Notes under the pieces: generated by a model
Seen by the model: the letters and a program-made list of their open reading frames with translations, nothing else
Database searches by the model: none
Told to the model about the DNA's origin: nothing
Position numbers and translations under genes: made by a program
Part shown: positions 39,187 through 48,956 of the stretch, piece by piece
Layout of the letters: every line of letters starts with the position of its first letter
How positions within the stretch are numbered: the stretch's first letter is position 1
NCBI RefSeq assembly: GCF_000187995.2
Contig: NZ_AEUW02000001.1
Span: forward strand, 1,426,001 to 1,490,000
DNA: 64,000 nt
Direction: 5' to 3'
Source: Streptococcus macacae NCTC 11558
GTDB lineage: Bacteria; Bacillota; Bacilli; Lactobacillales; Streptococcaceae

Positions 39187-41151
39187 TTAAATTTTGCTGG
39201 CTTTTAAAAGAGCATCGCCGCGTTTGATCTCATGTGGGAGCTGCTCAGCGGTATCCACTTGATAATCTTCTTGATTGGTTACAATAACAGGGGTTTCAGT
39301 AATATAGCCAGCTTCTTTAATGACATCACGATCAAAGCTAATCAGCTTATCCCCTACTGCTACCTTGTCTCCTTGCTTAATGTGGGCTTCAAACCCTTTG
39401 CCTTCAAGATTGACTGTGTCCATCCCAATATGCATCAACAATTCTAATCCTTGATCAGTGATCAAACCAACAGCATGCTTTGTCGGAAAAAGGACAGAGA
39501 CAACACCATCAACAGGAGCCGTCAGAAGTCCTTCACTTGGCTCAATAACGACACCTTGTCCCATAACACCTTGGGCAAAAACAGGATCTGTTGCTTCAGA
39601 CAAAGCTTTTACCCGTCCAGTCAAAGGACTTTTAACCTCAGCCACTGTTCCTACTTGTACAGTAGCTTTTTCTTCAGCCACAGCAAGTGCTTCGTCCTGA
39701 GAATCAACCATCAGTTCATCTTCTGCCTTAGTCAGAAAACCAACCTTGCGGAAGAAGAAGGTCAAGGCTATCGGAACAGCAATAGCGATTAACATGATAA
39801 AGAAAAAGGGCAGCATATATTTCACTTTGATAGACAATATGCCTGGAAGGCCTCCAATACCTATAGCATTGGCTGTTACATTAAAGGTAACAGATAAAAA
39901 GCCGGCAATAGAAGAGCCAATCATTCCAGCTACCAAAGGATAAACATACTTGACGTTAACCCCAAAGAGAGCCGGTTCTGTTACACCTAAGTAAGCAGAG
40001 ATCGTCGCTGGGAGTGAGACTTGAGCTTCTCTTTCTTTATGACGGTTCATCAGATAGTAGGCAAAGACAGCTGAACCTTGAGCAATATTGGACAGAGCAA
40101 TCATCGGCCATAAGCCTGTTCCCCCTGTATCTGTTACCAGCTGGGTATCAATAGCATTGGTCATATGGTGGAGACCTGTAATAACAAATGGTGCATAGAC
40201 GGCTCCAAAGATAGCACCAAAGAGCCATTTAACAGGACCCGTCAAACCTGCATAGACAATCGTTGAAATCCACTGTCCAATAGTCCAGCCAATCGGACCA
40301 AGTACTGTGTGTGCCAAAATCAAGGCTGGAATAAGAGATAGGAAAGGAACAAAAATCATGGAGACCACTTCAGGAATCCTTTTGCGCCAGAAAATTTCAA
40401 GATAGGAAAGAGAAAGTCCGGCAAGCAAAGCTGGGATGACCTGACCTTGATAGCCAATACGCCTAACTGTAAAGAAACCAAAATCCCAAACCCATTTTTT
40501 AGCAATTTCAGCTGCTGGAGTCGAAGCAACGTCATAAGCATTCAGCAGCTGCGGCGATACCAAACAAATCCCAAGAACAATCCCTAAAATTTGGCTGGTT
40601 CCCATTTTACGGCTGACAGACCAGACGATACCGACCGGTAAGAATTGGAAAATAGCTTCACCTGGCAGCCACAAAAAAGCACTGATCCCACTCCAAAATT
40701 GAGAATGCTGAGCTATCGTCTGACCGCCCCAAAAGCCCCACTGCACTTGATCAATAATATTACGGAAACCAAGAATAAGACCCCCAACGATGATAGCAGG
40801 AATAATCGGTGTAAATATTTCTGCTAATAAAGTCATCACGCGCTGTACAGGGTTCTGATTATTTTTAGCAGCAGATTTAGCTGCTTCTTTTGAAACGCCT
40901 TCAATACCTGAAACTGCTGTAAAATCATTGTAAAAAATAGGCACATCATTGCCGATAATAACTTGAAACTGACCTGCATTGGTAAAGGTTCCCTTAACAG
41001 CAGGAATCGCTTCAATTGTTTTAACATCTGCTTTTTTTTCGTCATTTAAAACAAAACGCATACGTGTTGCACAATGCGTAACCGCAGAGACATTTTCCTT
41101 TCCGCCAATAGCATCTAACAGTACTTTGGCGTCTTTTTCAAATTTTCCCAT
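39187..41151 (-). CDS. treB: Trehalose PTS EIIBCA
   Basis: A 654-residue PTS permease that imports trehalose as trehalose-6-phosphate. EIIB (1-90) has the phosphocysteine in VTHCATRMRF (Cys27). EIIC (105-460) has about ten hydrophobic helices, with GITGLHHM-type HHM. EIIA (500-654) has its histidine in LLMHIGMDTVNLEG. The context (treA downstream, treR divergent) sets the substrate. A perfect cre site lies in the leader. The ribosome site is unclear: AAAGAG is near the ATG, while a good GGAGG is 24 bases upstream inside a possible hairpin. Confidence 0.92.
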   Translation of the reverse strand: MGKFEKDAKVLLDAIGGKENVSAVTHCATRMRFVLNDEKKADVKTIEAIPAVKGTFTNAGQFQVIIGNDVPIFYNDFTAVSGIEGVSKEAAKSAAKNNQNPVQRVMTLLAEIFTPIIPAIIVGGLILGFRNIIDQVQWGFWGGQTIAQHSQFWSGISAFLWLPGEAIFQFLPVGIVWSVSRKMGTSQILGIVLGICLVSPQLLNAYDVASTPAAEIAKKWVWDFGFFTVRRIGYQGQVIPALLAGLSLSYLEIFWRKRIPEVVSMIFVPFLSLIPALILAHTVLGPIGWTIGQWISTIVYAGLTGPVKWLFGAIFGAVYAPFVITGLHHMTNAIDTQLVTDTGGTGLWPMIALSNIAQGSAVFAYYLMNRHKEREAQVSLPATISAYLGVTEPALFGVNVKYVYPLVAGMIGSSIAGFLSVTFNVTANAIGIGGLPGILSIKVKYMLPFFFIMLIAIAVPIALTFFFRKVGFLTKAEDELMVDSQDEALAVAEEKATVQVGTVAEVKSPLTGRVKALSEATDPVFAQGVMGQGVVIEPSEGLLTAPVDGVVSVLFPTKHAVGLITDQGLELLMHIGMDTVNLEGKGFEAHIKQGDKVAVGDKLISFDRDVIKEAGYITETPVIVTNQEDYQVDTAEQLPHEIKRGDALLKASKI

Positions 41152-41201
41152 AAGCTCTTTCTAGGTCCCCCTAGACCTCCTTAAGATTTATTTACTTTAA
41201 T

Positions 41202-41215
41202 TGTAAACGATTGCA
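41202..41215. promoter_or_regulatory. cre site of the trehalose operon
   Basis: TGTAAACGATTGCA matches the catabolite-responsive element consensus TGNAANCGNTNNCA at every fixed position. It lies between the divergent treB and treR genes, so CcpA could repress one or both in the presence of a preferred sugar. Confidence 0.8.
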
Positions 41216-41304
41216 AGCTTGTAAGCAAGTCCTTCATGGTAAAAAAATAAACTTTTTGTTAAACTAAAGTCAGTTGTATGCTTTTTATTAGACAAGGTAA
41301 AAAA

Positions 41305-42018
41305 ATGAAAAAATATGAGCTTATTTATAAAGATCTAGAAAATAAAATCAATAAAGGCGACTATGCCATTGAAGAGTACTTACCAACCGAAGCTGAACTC
41401 GCCCAGACTTACCAAGTGAGCCGAGATACCGTCAGAAAAGCTCTCAAGCTTTTAAACAAGGCAGGTCTGATAAGAAAAATGCAAGGGATTGGCTCAAAGG
41501 TTATTAAGCATGAGCATATTAACTTTCCTGTCTCCGAATTAACCAGCTATAAGGAAGTCACGGAAAATTTAAAGATCGATTCACAGACCAATGTCATTGC
41601 TATCGATAAACTCATCGTTGATGCCAAAGTTAGTCAATTAACCGGTTTTCCCATCCAAAGTTTAGTCTGGCGCATAACTCGGCAGCGTATTGTTGAAGGA
41701 CTTGCTTCAGTCCTTGATATTGATTACCTGCTAAAAGATTTTGTCCCAGAGATAAGCCGGGAGGTTGCAAAGACCTCAATTTATGCTTATTTAGAAAATC
41801 AGCTTCACCTTGAAATTGCCTATGCCCAAAAGGAAATTACCATTGATCAGATTACCGACAGGGACAAAATTTTACTTGATTTAGACTCTGAAAACCATGT
41901 TGTCTCTGTTAAATCCAAAGTTTATCTCAGTAATCAGCAGCAATTTCAATTTACAGAAAGCCGGCACAAACTCGAAAAATTCCGCTTTGTTGATTTTGCC
42001 AGACGGCAGCATGATTAA
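41305..42018 (+). CDS. treR: Trehalose operon repressor, GntR/HutC type
   Basis: A 237-residue regulator: GntR winged HTH in residues 5-68 (YKDLENKI...YLPTEAELAQTYQVSRDTVRKAL) and a UTRA effector domain from about 85 to 230. In TreR proteins, trehalose-6-phosphate releases the repressor from DNA. The ATG at 41305 with AAGG upstream gives the normal family length; an ATG 27 bases earlier is also in frame. It is divergent from treB. Confidence 0.92.
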   Translation: MKKYELIYKDLENKINKGDYAIEEYLPTEAELAQTYQVSRDTVRKALKLLNKAGLIRKMQGIGSKVIKHEHINFPVSELTSYKEVTENLKIDSQTNVIAIDKLIVDAKVSQLTGFPIQSLVWRITRQRIVEGLASVLDIDYLLKDFVPEISREVAKTSIYAYLENQLHLEIAYAQKEITIDQITDRDKILLDLDSENHVVSVKSKVYLSNQQQFQFTESRHKLEKFRFVDFARRQHD

Positions 42019-42071
42019 AGATATAATAGACTTACTATCGATAGACGACACCATCATAAACTATTTAAACA

Positions 42072-42113
42072 ACAGCCTGCCTCCCCATACCATAAGAAGC
42101 AGGTTGTTTTTTG
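42072..42113 (+). terminator. Terminator of treR
   Basis: AACAGCCTGC pairs with GCAGGTTGTT across an 18-base loop, followed by TTTTTT. Confidence 0.8.
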
Positions 42114-42182
42114 TTAGCTTATCAGCAACTGACTATTGAAAAGGCTGGTTATAATGATCAGTAAATCATATGAAGAGCTAAG

Positions 42183-42233
42183 AAAAACGAGCCTCTCTTT
42201 ATTCGTTGTCCAAATAAAGAGAGGCTCGTTTTT
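42183..42233. terminator. Strong bidirectional terminator between treR and dexA
   Basis: AAAAACGAGCCTCTCTTTAT and ATAAAGAGAGGCTCGTTTTT form a perfect 20-bp stem around an 11-base loop. Confidence 0.95.
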
Positions 42234-42294
42234 TAATGACCTTGTATTTTAGAAAAGCGATTCTTTCTTGTATTATATGATCTTTTGCACACTT

Positions 42295-45042
42295 TTATTT
42301 TCGTTTGTGTCTTAAGCTTAAGAAACCTGCTAGTCCTATCAAGATAACACCTGCTCCGACAGCGGTTAAAAGGCTTGAGCGCTTTTTGTCTCCTGTCTGA
42401 GGCAGCTCATTTTCTTGTTTGGGATTTGATACAAGCGGTTTTGCAGAACTGTGATCTGCTTTTTCAAAAACTGGCTGAGGAATTGGTCTTTCTTCGCTTA
42501 TCTTATTAACCTTTTCAGGATCCTTTTTTTCCTCTGTAGGATGTGGCCTTTCAGGCTGAACAGGGACTTCTGGTGTTTTCGGTGTTGGAAGAGAAGGATT
42601 AGCTGGGTCAGCCGGTTTTTCAGGATTTTGCGGCTGATCAGGTGTTTCTGGTGTTTTGGGCTCTTCTGGTTTGACTTTTTCGGCAATATAGATCATATCC
42701 CATAGTGTCAGTCTTGGAACTTGAATATGAAGGACAGGATTGCCGGCAGCATCCGTATCTACTTTCGCACTGACTTTCATCATGCTGGATTTTAACCAGT
42801 CATCTGGCGAAGTAATATAGACTTGGTTGGCCAAACGGTTCGCTTCTGCCAAAGAAACGCCGCTTAAGGGATAATCTACAACTAAATCAGTTTGTTCTTT
42901 AGGTGTTTTATTATTCTCGCTGCCTTCTTCATTTTTCCAATCCGGTGTAATTCCCATCAGATTAAGTAATTGAATCGTTCTGAAATCCGAACCTTTTTTA
43001 GCATAGGTCCATACTTGATTTCCTTCAACCCCTGTATCATTCAAAGAAACTTGCTGACCATTAGCATTAAAAGTTTTAACTGAAACAGTATCATTTTCGA
43101 CCTTGTCTCTTAAAAGATTCTCATAAGCCGTAATAAACTGCTGATAGTCATAATTTTTACGATTCAGTTCATCAGAAACTTTAAGGCTTTGTGTCGGATA
43201 ATAGGCTGTTTCTAAAACGCCGACATTTTGACCGTCGTTAGGATTGGCCAAAGCAGCCAAAGACATATGATAGCCGCCGGCTGCTGCAATGGCAGCGGTT
43301 GTTAAAAGAACAGCATCTTTTTGATAGTAGCCTGCAGCTAAACTATCACGTGCAGCTCCATTCAGTGGATTTCTTTGCTCATCAAATTTAGGCTCTTCCA
43401 TGTAAGCACCAACAACTAAAGATTTTCCTGTTGCCTGACGAACTTGATCAATACGTGCTTTTAAGTCCCCGTAAGTATTTTGAGAACGGCCGCTTAAAGC
43501 AGATGAGCCAAAAGGCCATAGCTCATTATAGATAATATCTTGTTTACTAGAACTGAGTTTTTCAATATTTTCACCGTTAATATCGTTAAGTGTGAAATAA
43601 TAATCTGGCAGTTTTTCTTTAATAGCATTCACAAAGCTGGCATAAGCATCTGAAAGCATGAAAGGATTTTCTTTATTATCCTTATTTTTATAATCAAGCA
43701 CTCGGTTATCACCGATAGTATCGCCTTGCCAGCCATCAAAACCACCATTTTTCATAGCTTCTTTCATAGCATTGGCAATGTAATCCTGCCACTTAGTACT
43801 CAATGGATTGTAATAATGCTGCAAAGGTTTGCCATCAATGGAATAAGTCATGACATGTCCGCTTTGACCAAAATCACTGCTGTCATAATTATAAGCATAT
43901 TCAGATTCTGGCAGGACAGCTTTTTCATCGGGATTCTGCGCCAAAATCATATTATAGAGCATGGCAACAGCTCCTGAATCATGAACACGATTGACTAAAG
44001 CTTTAACAGCATCTGTTTCTACCTTTGAATGGCTCCACCAGTTCCATTTTTGGTTAAATTGCGAAACATCTGGAAAGGGATCCGTCGCAGATTTATAGGC
44101 ATCATAAAAGAAGTAAGAATTAATATTCATATGCTTCATTTGTTCCAAAGCTATCTGATAATCAGGTAAATCTTCTTTTAAAATGCTGTTATTATGCTTG
44201 CTAGAACCGCCAATCACACCATAACGCGGAAAAGTACGCCAGTCTGTCTCAACAGCAATAGCTTTATTGCTGCGGCCTAGTTCATTTTTGTTTTGATCTG
44301 TTACAAGGACCGTTACCAGATAGCCGCGATTATTGGCCAGAGAACCGGCTGGTATTGTCAGCTCACCATTTTTAGTCGTGTAACTTTCACCAGGCAGGAG
44401 GTATTTTGTATAATGATAACTATCTAATTTATTTTCAAGAGAATAGACATTGGCTGAGGCTGTGATATTTTGAGCTTGAGCTGTTGTATTTTGAAAAGTT
44501 AGGTTTAAATGAACAGCTTCCTGGGGCTGATAGACCGCCTTATCCATTGCTACTTGCTTGACAGCACTTGTACTGGTCTGGGCTGCGGCTGTTTGCTGAG
44601 CCTGTACTCCAAAGGAGGACGCAGGAGCTTTCTGGCTTTTAGCTACAGAGGCTTGATCCTCTTTGTTTTCCTGTTTTGAAGCAGGAGAAGTTTCTTCCTT
44701 AGGTTTAGCAGACGCAGAAACAGCCGCTTGGCTTTCTCCATTTGTATTCTGACTTGGATTTGCTGCAGACTCTGTATCATTTGCCACCGCCTGCTTATCA
44801 TTATTTTGTTCCATATTAGGTTCGGCGGTTGTTTGAGAAGCTTGGGGTTCCTGAATCTGAGCCTCAGCCTGTGACTGATCAGAAGCAGGCTGGTTTAAAT
44901 CACCCGCAGGACTTTCCTGACTGACATTGGCAGTATCTGGCTGAATATCATCAGCATAAACTGCAAGGCCATTGGTAAACAGCAGGATTGTTACGACAGA
45001 TAATAGGAACATCCTTGCTATTGTTTGTTCATTCTTTTTCAT
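42295..45042 (-). CDS. dexA: Cell-wall-anchored dextranase (GH66)
   Basis: A 915-residue secreted endo-dextranase that cuts alpha-1,6 glucan. Order: signal peptide (1-30, ends VYADD); a low-complexity Gln/Ala/Ser/Glu region (32-165); a GH66 catalytic core with the candidate nucleophile Asp in [12 protein letters not shown] and acid Glu in [12 protein letters not shown]; a proline-rich wall-spanning segment (780-860); and a sorting signal LPQTG with a hydrophobic helix and basic tail. Sortase would link it to peptidoglycan. The variable N-terminal region seems long compared with S. mutans DexA (about 850 residues from memory). Confidence 0.95.
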   Translation of the reverse strand: MKKNEQTIARMFLLSVVTILLFTNGLAVYADDIQPDTANVSQESPAGDLNQPASDQSQAEAQIQEPQASQTTAEPNMEQNNDKQAVANDTESAANPSQNTNGESQAAVSASAKPKEETSPASKQENKEDQASVAKSQKAPASSFGVQAQQTAAAQTSTSAVKQVAMDKAVYQPQEAVHLNLTFQNTTAQAQNITASANVYSLENKLDSYHYTKYLLPGESYTTKNGELTIPAGSLANNRGYLVTVLVTDQNKNELGRSNKAIAVETDWRTFPRYGVIGGSSKHNNSILKEDLPDYQIALEQMKHMNINSYFFYDAYKSATDPFPDVSQFNQKWNWWSHSKVETDAVKALVNRVHDSGAVAMLYNMILAQNPDEKAVLPESEYAYNYDSSDFGQSGHVMTYSIDGKPLQHYYNPLSTKWQDYIANAMKEAMKNGGFDGWQGDTIGDNRVLDYKNKDNKENPFMLSDAYASFVNAIKEKLPDYYFTLNDINGENIEKLSSSKQDIIYNELWPFGSSALSGRSQNTYGDLKARIDQVRQATGKSLVVGAYMEEPKFDEQRNPLNGAARDSLAAGYYQKDAVLLTTAAIAAAGGYHMSLAALANPNDGQNVGVLETAYYPTQSLKVSDELNRKNYDYQQFITAYENLLRDKVENDTVSVKTFNANGQQVSLNDTGVEGNQVWTYAKKGSDFRTIQLLNLMGITPDWKNEEGSENNKTPKEQTDLVVDYPLSGVSLAEANRLANQVYITSPDDWLKSSMMKVSAKVDTDAAGNPVLHIQVPRLTLWDMIYIAEKVKPEEPKTPETPDQPQNPEKPADPANPSLPTPKTPEVPVQPERPHPTEEKKDPEKVNKISEERPIPQPVFEKADHSSAKPLVSNPKQENELPQTGDKKRSSLLTAVGAGVILIGLAGFLSLRHKRK

Positions 45043-45093
45043 CTTTTCAACTACTCCTAGTAAGTAAAAATTTGATACTAACCGATAAATCCG

Positions 45094-45122
45094 ATTTTAT
45101 CAAAAATGCAATGAAATTTCAA
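45094..45122 (-). promoter_or_regulatory. dexA promoter
   Basis: On the minus strand, TTGAAA, a 17-base spacer and TAAAAT; transcription would begin about 45 bases before the start codon. Confidence 0.75.
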
Positions 45123-45202
45123 TGTAAATTTCAAGAATCTTTTCAGAAATAGCTTCTTATAGAGCTGACTATTTTCAGACAGGTACTCTTAGCACTTAAA
45201 AT

Positions 45203-45224
45203 TAAAAAAGAGTCAAGCGACTCT
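45203..45224 (-). terminator. Terminator of relA-dtd
   Basis: AGAGTC-GCTT-GACTCT on the minus strand followed by six Ts, about 55 bases after the dtd stop. Confidence 0.8.
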
Positions 45225-45279
45225 CAGATATTAAAATATAGCAGCTTAGACAAATTTTTCAGCCCGTTTAACATTTTAC

Positions 45280-45723
45280 TCAGCCATTCTTCGTATCTAA
45301 AATGATGGTCACCGGCCCATCATTAAGCAGACTGACTTGCATATCTGCGCCAAAAAGACCTGTTTGGACAGGAAGAAACTGACCTAGTCTTTGATTAAAC
45401 TGATCATACAAATAACGAGCCCTATCAGGTTTGGCAGCTCCTGTGAAAGCTGGACGGTTTCCTTTTTTAGTATTGGCAAAGAGAGTAAACTGTGAGACTG
45501 AAAGAATTTCTCCTTTAATATCTTGAATAGATAGGTTCATCTTACCTTCTTGATCAGAAAAAATCCGCATGTGAACAATTTTTCGGACAGCATAGTCCAG
45601 ATCTTCTAAAAAGTCATCAGGAGCAATTCCTACAAGTAAGAGAAGGCCTTGCTGAATACTCGCCCTTTGCTCCCCATTAATGGACAGACTGGCTTTAGAA
45701 ACACGCTGTATTACAATCTTCAT
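45280..45723 (-). CDS. dtd: D-aminoacyl-tRNA deacylase
   Basis: A 147-residue proofreading enzyme that removes D-amino acids from tRNA. The diagnostic motifs are [17 protein letters not shown] and, near the C-terminus, [10 protein letters not shown], whose GP dipeptide excludes L-substrates. I use the ATG at 45723, four bases after the relA stop, giving the normal start [12 protein letters not shown]; a longer frame from 45786 overlaps relA and is unlikely. Its coupling to relA is common in Firmicutes. Confidence 0.95.
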   Translation of the reverse strand: MKIVIQRVSKASLSINGEQRASIQQGLLLLVGIAPDDFLEDLDYAVRKIVHMRIFSDQEGKMNLSIQDIKGEILSVSQFTLFANTKKGNRPAFTGAAKPDRARYLYDQFNQRLGQFLPVQTGLFGADMQVSLLNDGPVTIILDTKNG

Positions 45724-45727
45724 AACA

Positions 45728-47950
45728 TCACCCATTTGTTCTTTTGACGGAGTAAACGTCTGGAATAATCTTAATTTTATCAACAACCGCTGTCAAAACT
45801 GTCAAGTTAGGAATTCCAAAAGTAACATGAATATTTGCAAACTTCATATCTCGAGTTGGCTGTGCATTGACAGAAGAAATATTCTTGGTCTGATTGGACA
45901 AGATTTGCAAAACATCATTTAATAGACCTGGTCGGTTAAGGCCATAAATATCAATTTCTGCCAAGTATTCTTTCGTTGACGGGCTTTCTTCCCACTCAAC
46001 ATCAATCAAACGCTCCTCATACCCTTCTTGACTCTTGATATTATGGCAGTCTGCCCGATGAATAGCTACACCGCGCCCTTTGGTAATATAGCCCTCGATA
46101 GGATCACCAGGAACAGGATTGCAGCACTTGGCAATCCGCATAAGCAGTCCTGAAGAGCCTTGAACAATAACGCCGCCTTCACTTTTAACCTTCAGCACTT
46201 CCTTTTTGTTATCGTGCTTTACTTCGCCGCCCTTCATAAGCTCTTCTGCTTCGGCTTTTGCTTTGGCCCGTTCCTGTTCACGCCGCTCTTTTTCTGTCAA
46301 TCGGTTGAAAACAGCCCCTGGTGAAATCTCACCAAAACCTATAGCAGCATACAAAGCTTCCTCATTGCGGTAATTAAGGCGGCCAAGGACAGCTTCAAGA
46401 TGCTTTTTGTCCAAATATTTATTGGCTACAAACCCTTGCTCTTGAAAATAATTGACTAGGAGGTCATGTCCTTTTGTAATCGAGAGTTCTTTATCTTGAT
46501 TCTTAAAAAACTGACGAATCTTATTGCGCGCCTTATTGGTCTTAACGATTTTAATCCAGTCGCGGCTAGGACCAAAAGGATTAGGATTAGTGATAATCTC
46601 AACAACATCACCAGTTTTTAGTTTAGCTGTTAAGGGAACCATACGGCCATTCACTTTAGCACCAGTTGCTTTCTCCCCAACCTGGGTATGAATAGCATAG
46701 GCAAAGTCAATTGGTCCAGATTCTCTAGGAAGTTCCTGAACAGCACCATTGGGTGTAAAAACATAAATCCGCTCTGAAAAAATATCCTCTTTAACGGAGT
46801 CCACAAAGTCAATAGCATCCCCATTAGAAGCATCTTGCAGTTCAATGAGCTCTTGAATCCAGTTCATGCCGAGTGCTGACTCTTTATTGTCAACCTTTCC
46901 CTTAATACCTTTTTTATAAGCCCAATGAGCTGCTACCCCATACTCAGCCACTTGATGCATTTCTTTGGTGCGAATCTGTACTTCAATCGGACCTTTAGGA
47001 CCATAAACCGTCGTATGGATAGACTGATAGCCATTAGCTTTTGGATTGGCAATATAATCCTTAAAACGCCCAGGCATAGGCCGCCAAAGTTCATGAATGT
47101 AGCCCAGCATAGCATAAACATCGCTTGGTGTGTCCAAAATACAGCGAATAGCAATTAAATCATAAATTTGGTCAAAACGTTTCTTCTTATCCCGCATTTT
47201 ACGGTAAATAGAATAAATGTGTTTAGGCCGTCCGTAGATTTCTCCATACAAAGACTGCTCTTCTGTATACTCTTTAATTTTTTTAACAATCTCATCAACA
47301 AGAGCTTCGCGTTCCCTACGTTTTTCCTTCATAAGACGTGAAATCTTATAAAATTCGACCTCATTAAGATAGCGAAAAGCTAAATCTTCTAGCTCCCATT
47401 TAATACGGCTGATCCCTAAACGATGTGCTAAAGGAGCATAGATTTCCATAGTTTCCCGCGAAATGCGCTCCTGCTTATCTTTGCGCAAATGCCTCAATGT
47501 ACGCATATTATGCAGACGGTCTGCCAGCTTGACTAAAATCACACGAATATCTCTAGACATGGCCATCAGCATCTTGCGGTGATTTTCTGCCAGCTGTTCT
47601 TGATGCGATTTATATTCTACTTTTCCTAATTTCGTCACACCGTCTACAATATTGCGAACATCAGTCCCGAATTTTTCCTCTAGATCATCTAAAGTCGCTT
47701 CTGTATCTTCAACAACATCATGCAAAAAGCCGCAGGAAACTGTAATAGCATCTAAATGGAGATCTGCTAAAATACCTGCAACCTGAATGGGATGAATAAT
47801 ATAAGGCTCCCCTGATTTACGAAGCTGTCCGCTATGACACTGCTGAGCATAATCTAAAGCTTTTTCAACAAAAGCAACATCTGAAGCATTCATATAGATA
47901 GAGCAGATATCAACAACTTCTTGTCCCGTCAAATTTGCATCTTTTGCCAT
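45728..47950 (-). CDS. relA: Bifunctional (p)ppGpp synthetase/hydrolase
   Basis: A 740-residue long RSH enzyme that makes and degrades (p)ppGpp during the stringent response. Order: HD hydrolase domain (about 40-190, with HPIQVAG and [12 protein letters not shown]); synthetase (about 235-345, with [13 protein letters not shown] and [17 protein letters not shown]); TGS (about 395-455); a zinc-finger/helical part with [10 protein letters not shown]; and a C-terminal ACT domain. Both catalytic centres look intact. It lies upstream of dtd in one operon. Confidence 0.96.
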   Translation of the reverse strand: MAKDANLTGQEVVDICSIYMNASDVAFVEKALDYAQQCHSGQLRKSGEPYIIHPIQVAGILADLHLDAITVSCGFLHDVVEDTEATLDDLEEKFGTDVRNIVDGVTKLGKVEYKSHQEQLAENHRKMLMAMSRDIRVILVKLADRLHNMRTLRHLRKDKQERISRETMEIYAPLAHRLGISRIKWELEDLAFRYLNEVEFYKISRLMKEKRREREALVDEIVKKIKEYTEEQSLYGEIYGRPKHIYSIYRKMRDKKKRFDQIYDLIAIRCILDTPSDVYAMLGYIHELWRPMPGRFKDYIANPKANGYQSIHTTVYGPKGPIEVQIRTKEMHQVAEYGVAAHWAYKKGIKGKVDNKESALGMNWIQELIELQDASNGDAIDFVDSVKEDIFSERIYVFTPNGAVQELPRESGPIDFAYAIHTQVGEKATGAKVNGRMVPLTAKLKTGDVVEIITNPNPFGPSRDWIKIVKTNKARNKIRQFFKNQDKELSITKGHDLLVNYFQEQGFVANKYLDKKHLEAVLGRLNYRNEEALYAAIGFGEISPGAVFNRLTEKERREQERAKAKAEAEELMKGGEVKHDNKKEVLKVKSEGGVIVQGSSGLLMRIAKCCNPVPGDPIEGYITKGRGVAIHRADCHNIKSQEGYEERLIDVEWEESPSTKEYLAEIDIYGLNRPGLLNDVLQILSNQTKNISSVNAQPTRDMKFANIHVTFGIPNLTVLTAVVDKIKIIPDVYSVKRTNG

Positions 47951-48033
47951 AATTTTCCTCTTTAAAAATATCTTATTCTTATTCTAACACTTTAGGTGAA
48001 AAAGAAAAAGAAACCGGGACTTTGATCCCAATC

Positions 48034-48864
48034 TCATCTTTCATTATTCCTTAAATCTGCTTGGCAGGCCAGTCCAAAATGATCACTGATAACAGGATAG
48101 TTTTCTCCATCAAAAATGACTTCTGACTTCTCTGCCTGAAAATCCTGACTCATAAAAATATAATCCACCTTGAGAGCCTGTTGATTTCCTTGCCAGCCAT
48201 CTATTTCAGCCTGAATAGTCGCCTCACCATAAGAAGTGACAGCCGTTTGATGGCTGTCTTGCAATTGCAAGCGGCTATTAAGGATTAGTTGATAGCCTTC
48301 TTTATCATAAGGATTATTGAAGTCTCCCATCAAGATGATAGGAGTCTCTACTCTCAGCAAGGCCTTCTCCAACTTAGCCCATTCTCCTTGAAAGCCTTTG
48401 TCCCACCAAGACATATGAAGGCTGGCAACAGTTATCTCTGTGTGATCTAACTTTGTTTTTCCTAAAAGAACCCGTCTGGTATGATAGTCGTGTTCATCAT
48501 CAGCTTCTGAGATCAAAAGACCTTCACTTATCAAGGGCTGTTTAGATAAAATCGCTACACCTTCCTGAAAACGATCATAGCCAATATGGTTATAAGCCCA
48601 AGACCAATAATATGTCTTCCCATTTTCCAGTAAAAAAGTAACCAATTTTAAGGCGTAATTATCCTCATGAATAGCCGGTGTCCCTGCAGCCTGGCAATAG
48701 TTAGGCAGGTCCTTGGCTGCTTTTGAGTGCAGCAGCTGGTTCACTTCCTGAACACAGATAATATCATAATCGTTGGCAAGGATCGTTTTTCCTAAAATCT
48801 CTAAATTTCGCTGCGGCTCAGCTTCCATCCAGCTGTGACTGTTAATTGTTAATAATGCGACCAT
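48034..48864 (-). CDS. Endonuclease/exonuclease/phosphatase-family protein
   Basis: A 276-residue metal-dependent phosphohydrolase of the EEP fold. Visible catalytic motifs are NSHSW at the N-terminus, DIICVQEVNQ, GDFNNPYDKEGYQ and the C-terminal SDHFGL. The ATG at 48864 follows AAAGGAGGGCC; an eight-residue extension is not needed. No signal peptide is visible, so it is probably cytoplasmic. Substrate could be DNA, a sugar phosphate or a phospholipid and cannot be told from sequence. It follows ptsG on the same strand. Confidence 0.82.
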   Translation of the reverse strand: MVALLTINSHSWMEAEPQRNLEILGKTILANDYDIICVQEVNQLLHSKAAKDLPNYCQAAGTPAIHEDNYALKLVTFLLENGKTYYWSWAYNHIGYDRFQEGVAILSKQPLISEGLLISEADDEHDYHTRRVLLGKTKLDHTEITVASLHMSWWDKGFQGEWAKLEKALLRVETPIILMGDFNNPYDKEGYQLILNSRLQLQDSHQTAVTSYGEATIQAEIDGWQGNQQALKVDYIFMSQDFQAEKSEVIFDGENYPVISDHFGLACQADLRNNER

Positions 48865-48892
48865 AGGCCCTCCTTTATCAATCAAGAAAAGG

Positions 48893-48954
48893 AGTGGAAC
48901 ACAGAAATCACACTCAAAGTTTTTTTAGATTTTCTGTTCCACTTCCTTTTTATT
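48893..48954 (-). terminator. Terminator of ptsG
   Basis: AAGGAAGTGGAACAGAAAATC pairs imperfectly with GATTTCTGTGTTCCACTCCTT on the minus strand (both parts shown within 21 bases), followed by TTTTC. The arms resemble the AGTGGGACAG arms of the intergenic repeat family. Confidence 0.75.
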
Positions 48955-48956
48955 AG

